From JACQWR01 sp964614365 (GTDB lineage Bacteria; Desulfobacterota; Syntrophia; Syntrophales; JACQWR01), in NCBI GenBank assembly GCA_964614365.1, contig CAZTLA010000185.1, forward strand, positions 1 through 6,034: a DNA stretch of 6,034 bases, read 5' to 3'. This document shows positions 1 through 5,939 of the stretch, piece after piece. Positions within the stretch are counted from its first letter, which is position 1, and each line of letters begins with the position of its first letter. The translations under genes were made by a program, and so were the position numbers. Under the pieces are notes generated by a model. The model had not been told where the DNA came from and did no database searches. It saw only the letters and a program-made list of their open reading frames with translations.

Positions 1-682
1 AGGAGCCCGCCTGGTACGCCTTTATCACCCGCATTTTCATGAGCTCCAGGATCGCCAGAAACGTGTACACGATATTGCGGCGATCGGTCCTTTCCCCCAG
101 GAGGCCGGTGAAGGTCGCGTCCTTCTCTTCGGCGAGTCTCTCCATGATTTCGTTGATCCGGTCCGCCAGAGATATTTTCTCCAGGTCGATCTCGAGCAGT
201 TCCTCTCTGTCCAGGGAGGAAAGAACGCGCTGAAAGGCTTCCACGAGCTCGAAGAGGCTCACCTCAACAAGGGTTTCCTCTTCCCCTTCCACGAGCGCGG
301 GGCGCTCATGGGCGCCTTTCTTGAACACATCCCGTTCCAGGAGAGGCCGTCCCGCTAATGCCAGCGCAACTTCCTTGAACGCCTGATACTCGAGAAGTTG
401 CTGTACGAGTTCCGCTCGGGGATCCGGCTCTTCTTCCCCCTCTTCCTCTTCCGGCGCGGGCAGAAGCATTTTCGATTTGATGTGGATCAGGGTGGCGGCC
501 AGAACGAGGTATTCGCCCGCAAGGTCAAGATTGAGGGAGCGCAATTTCTCCATGTGGTCCAGGTACTGCTCCGTGATGAGCGCCACGGGAATGTTATAAA
601 TGTCGATCTCATTCTTCCGGATGAGATAAAGCAGCAGGTCCATAGGACCTTCAAAAATATCGAGCTTTATTTCATAAGCCAT
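1..682 (-). CDS. scpA: Segregation and condensation protein A (ScpA), 3' end cut by window edge
   Basis: ScpA is the kleisin subunit that bridges the SMC heads and, with ScpB, forms the bacterial condensin that compacts and segregates the chromosome. The open frame gives 227 residues without a stop before the window edge. The N-terminus MAYEIKLDIFEGPMDLLLYL is the classic ScpA start (substrate FEGPxDLLLxLI), followed by EIDIYNIPVALITEQYL, an AGEYLVLAATLIHIKSKMLLP helix and an acidic linker (EEEEGEEEPDP, about residues 79-89). The C-terminal winged-helix region includes FLAILELMKMRVIKAYQ near residues 208-224. Family members are about 250 residues long, so only some 20 residues are missing. 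The ATG at 682 lies inside the end of trpS (11-nt overlap), and the nearest purine-rich stretch, GAGAGG, sits about 15 nt upstream, so translation is probably coupled to trpS. scpB is the expected next gene, beyond position 1. Identification is firm; the missing C-terminus is the only gap. Confidence 0.96.
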   Translation of the reverse strand, partial: MAYEIKLDIFEGPMDLLLYLIRKNEIDIYNIPVALITEQYLDHMEKLRSLNLDLAGEYLVLAATLIHIKSKMLLPAPEEEEGEEEPDPRAELVQQLLEYQAFKEVALALAGRPLLERDVFKKGAHERPALVEGEEETLVEVSLFELVEAFQRVLSSLDREELLEIDLEKISLADRINEIMERLAEEKDATFTGLLGERTDRRNIVYTFLAILELMKMRVIKAYQAGS

Positions 683-1673
683 TATCGATCTTTACGGCCT
701 CTCTGACCTCTGCCATAGTCCCCCGTGCTACCGAGGCAGCCCGGTCATTTCCGTCTTCGATTATCTCGCGAACCTTGCCCAGGTGACTCCGGTAATAGTC
801 ATGGCGCTCATGAATGGACCGCATCGCCTCCAGGATACGCTCCGCCAGTTTCCGCTTGCAATCGGTGCAACCGATGTCCGCCTTTCTACAGGCAACGGCT
901 GTTTCCTCCACGTCGCCCACCGGCGAATAGAGCTTATGAAAGGTGTACACGTTACAGAGTTCGGGACGGCCCGGATCGCTCTTCCGCATGCGCTGCGGAT
1001 CGGTGTACATGGCGCCCACTTTTTTCTTCAGGGCATCGCCCCGATCACTGATAAAGATGGCATTGTCGTAAGACTTGCTCATCTTTCTCCCGTCTATGCC
1101 AAGCAGTTTCGGGACCTCCGTCAGCAGCGGCTCCGGCAGAGGGAATATTTTTCCGTACAGGAAATTGAACCGCCGGGCAATCTCACGGGTGAGTTCCACG
1201 TGGGGAAGCTGATCCACGCCCACGGGCACACCGTACGCCTTGTACATGATGATGTCCGCAGCCTGCAGCACCGGGTACCCTAAAAACCCGAACGTCGCCA
1301 GGTCCTTCTCGGCAAGTTCCGTCCTGATCTCCTTATACGTGGGATTCCGTTCCAGCCAGGCAAGCGGAGTGATAACGGACAGGAGAACGAACAGTTCCGC
1401 GTGTTCCTTAATGCGGGACTGAATGAAAAGGGTGCTCTTCGCGGGATCCAGCCCGGCGCTCAGCCAGTCGATCACCATGTCGAGGGTATTGGCCTTGATC
1501 TGGTCCGTGCCGTTGTATTCGCTGGTCAGGGCATGCCAATCGGCGACGAAATAAAAACACTCGTAGTCCCCCCGGTTCTGAAGCTCAACCCAGTTAAAGA
1601 GCGCCCCGTGAAGATTTCCCAGGTGCAGCTTGCCCGTGGGACGCATACCGCTCAAAATCCGTTTTTTCTTCAT
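672..1673 (-). CDS. trpS: Tryptophanyl-tRNA synthetase (TrpRS) with four-cysteine cluster
   Basis: This class Ic cytoplasmic aminoacyl-tRNA synthetase charges tRNA-Trp with tryptophan using ATP. The protein has 333 residues, the usual bacterial length. The ATP-binding HIGH motif appears as PTGKLHLGN (residues 12-20) and the second signature is an intact KMSKS (198-202). Residues 133-153 (YPVLQAADIIMYKAYGVPVG, then VDQ) match the tryptophan-pocket region of the family. Cysteines 240, 262, 269 and 272 form C-x21-C-x6-C-x2-C, nearly the [4Fe-4S] arrangement known from Thermotoga maritima TrpRS; cluster binding here is inferred. The ATG at 1673 is preceded by a GGGAGAG ribosome binding site (1682-1688) at good spacing. 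A hairpin (1737-1777) separates it from the HU gene. A possible -10 element TAGTAT (plus-strand 1718-1723) has no clear -35 partner, so its promoter is uncertain. The stop overlaps the scpA start by 11 nt, indicating a trpS-scpA operon. Identification is secure. Confidence 0.97.
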   Translation of the reverse strand: MKKKRILSGMRPTGKLHLGNLHGALFNWVELQNRGDYECFYFVADWHALTSEYNGTDQIKANTLDMVIDWLSAGLDPAKSTLFIQSRIKEHAELFVLLSVITPLAWLERNPTYKEIRTELAEKDLATFGFLGYPVLQAADIIMYKAYGVPVGVDQLPHVELTREIARRFNFLYGKIFPLPEPLLTEVPKLLGIDGRKMSKSYDNAIFISDRGDALKKKVGAMYTDPQRMRKSDPGRPELCNVYTFHKLYSPVGDVEETAVACRKADIGCTDCKRKLAERILEAMRSIHERHDYYRSHLGKVREIIEDGNDRAASVARGTMAEVREAVKIDNGL

Positions 1674-1736
1674 CAGAAATTCTCTCCCGGAGAAACGATG
1701 GGGGGTCCGGTCGTGCCATACTAAGGAACCAAACGC

Positions 1737-1777
1737 ACTAAGGCCTCCGTTTCGTGGAAAAAACGGGAGGCCTTAGT
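1737..1777 (-). terminator. Strong hairpin between HU gene and trpS, probable terminator
   Basis: Arms 1737-1752 and 1761-1777 pair over 16 bp with one bulged base, around an 8-nt loop. The hairpin starts 30 nt after the HU stop codon, where a factor-independent terminator would be expected. The tail on the minus strand (GCGTTTGGTTCC) is only moderately U-rich, so termination efficiency is uncertain. The plus-strand tail is not U-rich either, so it does not look bidirectional. An RNA-stabilising 3' hairpin is the main alternative. Confidence 0.65.
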
Positions 1778-1806
1778 AGGGATATCATGATCTTTGTTGT
1801 TATTTC

Positions 1807-2079
1807 CTACTTTACTTTGTCGGCAAGTCCCTTTCCGGCTTTAAACTTTACCACTTTCTTGGCCGGTATCTTGATGGTTTTGCCCGTCTGGGGGTTTCTC
1901 CCCTCCCGCGCCTTCCTCTTCGCGACGGAAAAAGTACCGAACCCGACCAAACCGATTTTCCCGTTCTTCTTGAGCTCGCCCGTCACAGCCGCGACATACG
2001 CATCCAGCGCCTTTGATGCTGCCGCCTTGGTGATACCCGATTTCGTTGCAATAACCCCAATCAAATCTGCCTTTGTCAT
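1807..2079 (-). CDS. HU-family DNA-binding protein (90 residues)
   Basis: This small dimeric histone-like protein bends and compacts DNA in the nucleoid. From the ATG at 2079 the product is exactly 90 residues, the standard HU length, and begins MTKADLIGVIATKSGITK as HU proteins do. GFGTF (46-50) and the beta-arm DNA-intercalation motif RNPQTG (61-66, proline 63) are intact, and the C-terminus is the usual lysine-rich IPAKKVVKFKAGKGL. There is an in-frame ATG 27 nt further upstream (2106) that would add the basic leader MKRKGGRGR. I prefer 2079 because the family starts there and because the leader DNA (AGGAAAGGGGG, 2090-2100) reads like a ribosome binding site, whereas nothing comparable precedes 2106. 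The gene appears to be transcribed alone: a non-coding interval of about 370 bp lies upstream and a hairpin closes it 30 nt downstream. Whether it is an HU-alpha, HU-beta or IHF-like paralogue cannot be settled from sequence alone; the GFGTF and RNPQTG context favours HU. Confidence 0.95.
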   Translation of the reverse strand: MTKADLIGVIATKSGITKAAASKALDAYVAAVTGELKKNGKIGLVGFGTFSVAKRKAREGRNPQTGKTIKIPAKKVVKFKAGKGLADKVK

Positions 2080-2089
2080 CCTCCCACGT

Positions 2090-2100
2090 CCCCCTTTCCT
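2090..2100 (-). promoter_or_regulatory. Shine-Dalgarno-like stretch deciding the HU start
   Basis: The minus strand reads AGGAAAGGGGG, ending 10 nt before the ATG at 2079. It lies inside the codons of the alternative 9-residue N-terminal extension, which argues that those codons are leader and not coding. The spacing is slightly long, and a second GGGAGG abuts the ATG directly. Confidence 0.45.
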
Positions 2101-2219
2101 CTTCATAGTTAATTAGAACACCCTGAATCGACCACCCGCAGCGGTCTGACTTCCCAGCCGGGCTGAATTCGCGCCGGCTCAACGCCACCACACTCGCACT
2201 GCCTTAAGGAACTCACCTC

Positions 2220-2279
2220 TTCACCTCGCGCTTCCCGGGAAGGTGAAATCCCGTTACCTTCCCCACCCTCGTCAACGGG
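2220..2279 (-). promoter_or_regulatory. Overlapping, mutually exclusive inverted repeats upstream of HU
   Basis: Three perfect inverted repeats share bases. TTCACCT (2220-2226) pairs with AGGTGAA (2241-2247). GGGAAGGT (2237-2244) pairs with ACCTTCCC (2256-2263). CCCGTT (2250-2255) pairs with AACGGG (2274-2279). The first and second use the same bases 2241-2244, so they cannot form together; the third interleaves with the second. A small palindrome TTCCCGGGAA (2232-2241) lies inside the first. Such geometry is typical of a switching leader RNA, but it could also be chance in GC-rich sequence or protein-binding sites on DNA. No known riboswitch consensus was recognised. Confidence 0.35.
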
Positions 2280-2350
2280 CGGCACGTTTCGGTTGCGCTC
2301 CGGGCAAAACGCAGGCAAATCAGCAACCGCCTCATACTCAGGTTTGCGTA

Positions 2351-2379
2351 TGCCTAACACAAAGAAAAACAACAATCAA
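2351..2379 (-). promoter_or_regulatory. Weak sigma-70-like promoter candidate for the HU gene
   Basis: On the minus strand TTGATT (2374-2379) and TAGGCA (2351-2356) are separated by 17 bp, with a T-rich spacer. The -35 is a reasonable match and the -10 a poor one. If real, it would give a leader of about 265 nt that contains the inverted repeats at 2220-2279. Confidence 0.25.
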
Positions 2380-2472
2380 GGGAAAAGTGAAATTTTTTAC
2401 GGTCGCGATCTCTACCCGCAGCGCCGATTCCCACGGCATTCGCCAAAACAATCCTCACCAAGCGCATGCCCC

Positions 2473-3726
2473 TTACCGTTTCCTGACCAGGAAATACAGT
2501 TCCCCCTTCTCTTTCAGGCTCCCCGCGAGCAGTTCCGCCTCATCGCCGGTGCCGCAGAAAAGATCGACCCGACCCGGCCCCTTGATTACGCCGCCCGCAT
2601 CCTGGCTCAGGACAAACCGCGAAAAGGGAACCCACGCTACGATGTTCCCCCCGCCATCGAAAAGGGGNNNNNNNNNNGGCTTTCGCGCAACCATGAAGGA
2701 AAGGGCGCCGCGGGGGAAAACCGCGGCATCCGTGGCAATGGACCTTCCGGAAATCACCGGGAACCCGAGGGATCCCTCGGGGCCTTTGCTCACGATGCGG
2801 AAGAAAACATAGCTTTCGTTGTAATTGAGGGCATCCGCCAGTTCTTCCGGATGTTCTTTCAGATATTTCTTTACCAACGGGTGCGTCGTTTCTTTTGCCA
2901 ACAGGTTCCCCTTGTTCAGGAGGTAGTTCGCAACGCTCCGGTAGGGACGGCCGTTGTCCCGGCCATAGCTCACCTGCAGGAAACTCCCGTCGGGCAGCGT
3001 TATCGTTCCCGAACCCTGGATATGGAGAAAGAACAATTCAACCGGATCGTCAACCCAGACGATTTCGAGATTCCTGCCACGGAGAACGGCTGCGCTGTCT
3101 ATTTCGGCCCGACTGTAGTACGGGATCAACTCGCCGTTTTTCAGACGACCGATGATGCGCTCATTTTTGTATTTTTCCCTGAATTTGCCCAGATTGACAA
3201 CCACGACTTCCTCAGGAACTCCGTAAATAGGATATCGGAACCGTTCCGTTCTTTTGAGCGACCCTTCCATAACGGGTTCGAAATAACCGGTGAAAAGGAC
3301 CGTCCCCTTTCCGTCACTGCCGGTCGATTTGAACACGTCGAAGGTATCGCGAATTTTTTTGTCCCGGACATCGGCCGGGTCGGGCGAGCGGATGATCTCC
3401 AGGAACGTCCGGAGGGAATCCTTCATTTCAGCGAGGGTGTAATGCGTATCACCGATGGGGAAAGTGGTGTCGGCCGGCAGTTTACCGTAATACTGCAAGC
3501 TGCTTTCGATGGCCTTTTCCAGCAGGTTATCGTTCAGATCGTCAAGAAAGGGGGGAACGGCGCCGGCAGGCGCCAAGGCGAGAGGCGGCGGCGGGGCGAC
3601 CGGAATCGGCGGCCGGCGCTCAACGCGTCCCGGGCATCCCACCAAAAATAACACAAATAAAATGTAAAAAACCCTGAAGGATAACGCCGCACGAGTGTCA
3701 CCTCTTTTTACGGAGTCGGCAACCAT
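2473..3726 (-). CDS. mltA: MltA-type membrane-bound lytic murein transglycosylase (lipoprotein), with assembly gap
   Basis: MltA cleaves the MurNAc-GlcNAc bond of peptidoglycan with formation of 1,6-anhydroMurNAc, acting from the inner face of the outer membrane. The 417-codon frame begins with a basic stretch, a hydrophobic segment (17-30) and a lipobox LVGC, so cysteine 31 is the predicted lipidation site; proline at +2 is compatible with outer-membrane sorting. A proline-rich linker (39-50) follows. MltA-domain motifs are TGYFEP (146-151), YPIYGVP (165-171) and HIQGSG (235-240). The C-terminal 3D domain carries three conserved aspartates, 333, 376 (QDAGGVIKGPGR) and 388 (RVDLF); by remembered alignment D388 matches the catalytic Asp of E. 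coli MltA. Ten N bases (2668-2677) fall at codons 350-353 within the 3D domain, but the frame is open on both sides. The ATG at 3726 overlaps the acetyltransferase stop by one base (TAATG) with GGAG six nt upstream, indicating coupling. Identification is strong. Confidence 0.95.
   Translation of the reverse strand: MVADSVKRGDTRAALSFRVFYILFVLFLVGCPGRVERRPPIPVAPPPPLALAPAGAVPPFLDDLNDNLLEKAIESSLQYYGKLPADTTFPIGDTHYTLAEMKDSLRTFLEIIRSPDPADVRDKKIRDTFDVFKSTGSDGKGTVLFTGYFEPVMEGSLKRTERFRYPIYGVPEEVVVVNLGKFREKYKNERIIGRLKNGELIPYYSRAEIDSAAVLRGRNLEIVWVDDPVELFFLHIQGSGTITLPDGSFLQVSYGRDNGRPYRSVANYLLNKGNLLAKETTHPLVKKYLKEHPEELADALNYNESYVFFRIVSKGPEGSLGFPVISGRSIATDAAVFPRGALSFMVARKXXXXPLFDGGGNIVAWVPFSRFVLSQDAGGVIKGPGRVDLFCGTGDEAELLAGSLKEKGELYFLVRKR
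2668..2677. other. Ten-base run of N (assembly gap) inside mltA
   Basis: Exactly ten unknown bases interrupt mltA. On the minus strand the flanks read AAGCC before and CCCCTTTTC after the gap. The first codon touched is CCN, which must encode proline whatever the third base. Closing the gap with a two-base overlap would give Lys-Pro-Leu-Phe-Asp, which fits the MltA family (E. coli has Val-Pro-Leu-Leu-Asp at the same place). The gap is therefore likely a placeholder and not ten genuine bases. Confidence 0.9.
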
Positions 3727-4184
3727 TACAACTCCACAATCATGGCAACTTCATCGCAGTAATCCGGGTACTTGGAACACCGGAAACAGTCCGACCATAT
3801 TTTTTCGGAAAGAGTGGAACGGTTAACTTCTTTGAATCCCAGCCGTTCAAAGAAATCCTTCTTGTAGGTCAGGGTGAATACTCTGAACAGTTCGAGGGTA
3901 ATGGCTTCGGAAATGCAGGCCTCCACGAGCTTCCTGCCGATACCCGTGCGGCGGTACGCCTCTTCCACGTAGAGGGAGCGGATTTCCGCCAGATTCTCCC
4001 AGATGATGTTCATGGCGCACAGGCCGATAATCGAGTCGTTCTCCTCATCCACACTGACAAAAAAATCCCGCAGGCTGCCGTAAATATCCATCAGGGAACG
4101 GGGCAGCATTTCCCCTTTTCCGGAAGAATTATTGATTATCCGGTGCATGGTTTTTACGTCGCCTACCCGCGCTTTTCTCAGCAT
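3726..4184 (-). CDS. GNAT-family N-acetyltransferase, short ArgA-like type
   Basis: The 152-residue product is a single GNAT domain that would transfer acetyl from acetyl-CoA to an amine. The acetyl-CoA pyrophosphate loop (R/Q-x-x-G-x-G) is RRTGIG at residues 78-83, preceded by AEIRSLYV (66-73). The C-terminal part FTLTYKKDFFERLGF (103-117) followed by KIWSDCFRCSKYPDYCDEVA resembles stand-alone ArgA-like proteins (COG1246; compare Mycobacterium tuberculosis Rv2747), which acetylate glutamate or glutamine in the first step of arginine synthesis. Substrate is inferred, so no symbol is given. Cysteines 133, 136 and 143 form C-x2-C-x6-C. I chose the ATG at 4184 because AGGAG (4189-4193) lies four nt upstream; an in-frame GTG at 4196 would add four residues but has its SD-like bases too close. 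It starts 15 nt after the recN stop and its stop overlaps the mltA start by one base, so it is the middle gene of a recN-GNAT-mltA operon. Confidence 0.88.
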   Translation of the reverse strand: MLRKARVGDVKTMHRIINNSSGKGEMLPRSLMDIYGSLRDFFVSVDEENDSIIGLCAMNIIWENLAEIRSLYVEEAYRRTGIGRKLVEACISEAITLELFRVFTLTYKKDFFERLGFKEVNRSTLSEKIWSDCFRCSKYPDYCDEVAMIVEL

Positions 4185-4188
4185 CTCT

Positions 4189-4193
4189 CTCCT
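4189..4193 (-). promoter_or_regulatory. Ribosome binding site deciding the acetyltransferase start
   Basis: AGGAG on the minus strand lies four nt before the ATG at 4184. It overlaps the codons that would follow the alternative GTG at 4196, supporting the shorter 152-residue protein. Confidence 0.7.
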
Positions 4194-4199
4194 CACACC

Positions 4200-5912
4200 T
4201 CAACGCCTGCGTCTCGACGCCGTGAGCATTTCCCGGGCATGCTGCCGCGCCTTTTCCGTCAGCTCCAATCCGCCCAGCATCCGGGTAATCTCATCCAGGC
4301 GTTCCGCATCGGAGAGGACCTCCACGCGGGTATTGGTCCGTTCACCATCCGCAACTTTCGTAACGCGGTAATGCCGGTCCCCGAAACATGCTATCTGCGG
4401 GAGGTGCGTAATGCACAATACCTGATGATGCTTCGCCACTTCCGTTAATTTCTCGCCCACGATTTCCGCCGTCGCCCCGCCGATGCCGCTGTCCACTTCA
4501 TCGAAGATGATCGTTCCCACCGATCCCGTCCGGGCAAGCACCTTTTTGACCGCCAACATGATGCGGGAAAGTTCGCCGCCCGATGCAATGCGATTGAGCG
4601 GCTTCACATCCTCTCCCCGGTTTGTGGAAAGGTAAAATTCAACCGTATCGGCGCCCGTGCGGTCAAAAGCGGCGCCATCATCCGTACCGGCGGTCTCCCC
4701 TGCATTCTCACCGGGGTTCTCGCGGAACATGACCTCGAAGAGCGCCTCCTCCATCCTCAGGTCACGGATATCATGTTCCACCGCACCTTTCAAGAGTTTC
4801 GCCGCCGCTTTCCTCTTCCGGGAGAGAAGACCGGCCTTTTCCCTGATCCGTGAGCGTTGCGCCGTGATCGCCCCTGCAAGTCCCTCGATTTCCGCGCCCG
4901 CCGAGGCTATGCCCTGCAATTCCTTCTCTATTTCCTTGCCTTTGTATAGTACCTCCGGGATGGCGCCGCCGTATTTGCGCTTCAGACGCCCGATAAGCTC
5001 CAAGCGTTCTCCGATCGCATCGAGACGGGCCGGATCAAAGGACAGATTGCGACCGTAATCCCTGAGGGTGCGGGCCGCATCCTCGAGATGGTAATACAGC
5101 GCATCCAGGTCCTGTTCCGATATCTTCAGACCCCCGTCGATTTTCCTGACCTCCCGGATGCCCGCGATGACGCCCTTCAATTCCTCCAGCACCGACCCTT
5201 TCTTGCCGTAGAGCGTCTCATGGGCGTTAGCGGCATGGTCCATGAGTTTCTGCATATTGCCCAATATCGTCTTCTCTTCAGCCAAGGAAGCATCTTCCCC
5301 CGGAGCAAGAGCGGCATCACTGATTTCCTTCAACTGATACCGAAGAAAATCCTCCCGCTCTTCCTTCCGACGATTCGCAGCTTCAAGCTCCCGGAGCCGG
5401 GCCTTCAGGGACTGGTATTCGTCGTAGAGTGAGGCGTACTCGGATCGCAGCGGCATGAGGCCGCCGAATTCATCGAGGATATCCACATGGTTGTCCGCAT
5501 TCAGGATCATCTGATGTTCATGCTGGCTGCAGATATTCACGAGCGATTCGCTGACGGGCGCCAGCATGGCGACGGTGGCGAGGCGCCCGTTGATGTAGAC
5601 CTTGTTCTTGCCGGAACGGGAAACCACCCGCCTGATGATCAGATCATCGCCGCCGTCAAAACCCCTCTGCTGCAACGTTTCCCGCAATGCCCCGTTGCCC
5701 CCGATGTCAAAAAGAGCTTCCACAACCGCGGCATCTTCGGAAGTCCTGATCATGTCGATAGAGGCCCGGTCGCCCAGCAGGAGCGTAACCGCGCCGATAA
5801 TGATCGATTTCCCCGCCCCCGTCTCCCCGGAAATAACGTTCAGGCCGCCGGAAAAGGATACCTTCAGTTCATCGATGATGGCAAAATTGCTGATGCTCAG
5901 TTCGGTTAACAT
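4200..5912 (-). CDS. recN: DNA repair protein RecN (SMC-like ATPase)
   Basis: RecN is a cytoplasmic SMC-like ATPase that acts early in recombinational repair of double-strand breaks, bringing DNA ends or sister chromatids together. The 570-residue product is of full family length. Walker A is GETGAGKS (29-36), the ABC signature is SGGELSR (444-450) and Walker B is TIIFDEVDSG (467-476, D471/E472), followed by the switch histidine region CITHLPQIACFGD. The central part (roughly 155-370) is rich in charged heptad-like helices, the short coiled coil typical of RecN. The family Q-loop stretch around IHGQHEHQ reads ICSQHEHQ here, a mild variation. An insertion near 395-420 (PGENAGETAGTDDGA) is low complexity and probably a surface loop. 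The ATG at 5912 is fixed by an in-frame TGA three codons upstream; the best SD-like GGGAG is about 14 nt away, so initiation may be weak. I see no obvious LexA box in the 120 bp upstream; instead a repeat-like element begins about 28 bp before the start codon. Confidence 0.97.
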   Translation of the reverse strand: MLTELSISNFAIIDELKVSFSGGLNVISGETGAGKSIIIGAVTLLLGDRASIDMIRTSEDAAVVEALFDIGGNGALRETLQQRGFDGGDDLIIRRVVSRSGKNKVYINGRLATVAMLAPVSESLVNICSQHEHQMILNADNHVDILDEFGGLMPLRSEYASLYDEYQSLKARLRELEAANRRKEEREDFLRYQLKEISDAALAPGEDASLAEEKTILGNMQKLMDHAANAHETLYGKKGSVLEELKGVIAGIREVRKIDGGLKISEQDLDALYYHLEDAARTLRDYGRNLSFDPARLDAIGERLELIGRLKRKYGGAIPEVLYKGKEIEKELQGIASAGAEIEGLAGAITAQRSRIREKAGLLSRKRKAAAKLLKGAVEHDIRDLRMEEALFEVMFRENPGENAGETAGTDDGAAFDRTGADTVEFYLSTNRGEDVKPLNRIASGGELSRIMLAVKKVLARTGSVGTIIFDEVDSGIGGATAEIVGEKLTEVAKHHQVLCITHLPQIACFGDRHYRVTKVADGERTNTRVEVLSDAERLDEITRMLGGLELTEKARQHAREMLTASRRRR

Positions 5913-5939
5913 TTCGCGTCAAAATGCTCCCGTATGGAC

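Larger units (their letters stand above)
2107..2472 (-). other. Non-coding interval between mltA and the HU gene
   Basis: These 366 bp separate the mltA stop from the HU gene. The only sizeable minus-strand frame (2109-2375, 88 codons) has no recognisable family motif and no convincing ribosome binding site, so I do not call it a gene. I saw no tRNA, signal recognition particle RNA, RNase P RNA or tmRNA signature. The interval contains a weak promoter candidate (2351-2379) and several inverted repeats: CGGTTGC/GCAACCG (2290-2296 with 2323-2329), and the overlapping set at 2220-2279 listed separately. No clear terminator with a U-tract follows mltA. The best reading is the promoter and a long 5' leader of the HU gene. 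Confidence 0.6.

Noticed and set aside
398..706. Plus-strand frame opposite scpA
   Set aside because: It is antisense to scpA and has no recognisable domain or ribosome binding site.
1705..1719. TGGCACG on the minus strand suggesting a sigma-54 promoter for trpS
   Set aside because: The -12 element (TTGC) is missing at the required distance; the bases there read GACC.
2107..2300. Possible cobalamin riboswitch, suggested by GGGAAG and AGTCAGACC-like stretches on the minus strand
   Set aside because: The conserved B12 core (GCNNCCCCCGCAACTG and GCCACTG) is absent in the right order, and the downstream gene is HU, not a cobalamin gene.
2352..2358. GCCTAAC resembling an integron attC half-site (RYYYAAC)
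   Set aside because: No matching GTTRRRY partner follows within attC length, and there is no integrase or cassette gene nearby.
2109..2375. Minus-strand frame of 88 codons between mltA and HU
   Set aside because: No family motif, no good ribosome binding site, and it runs through the inverted repeats. The composition looks like non-coding GC-rich DNA.
2243..3651. Long plus-strand open frames over mltA
   Set aside because: They are antisense shadows of mltA, which has clear family motifs, a lipobox and operon spacing on the minus strand.
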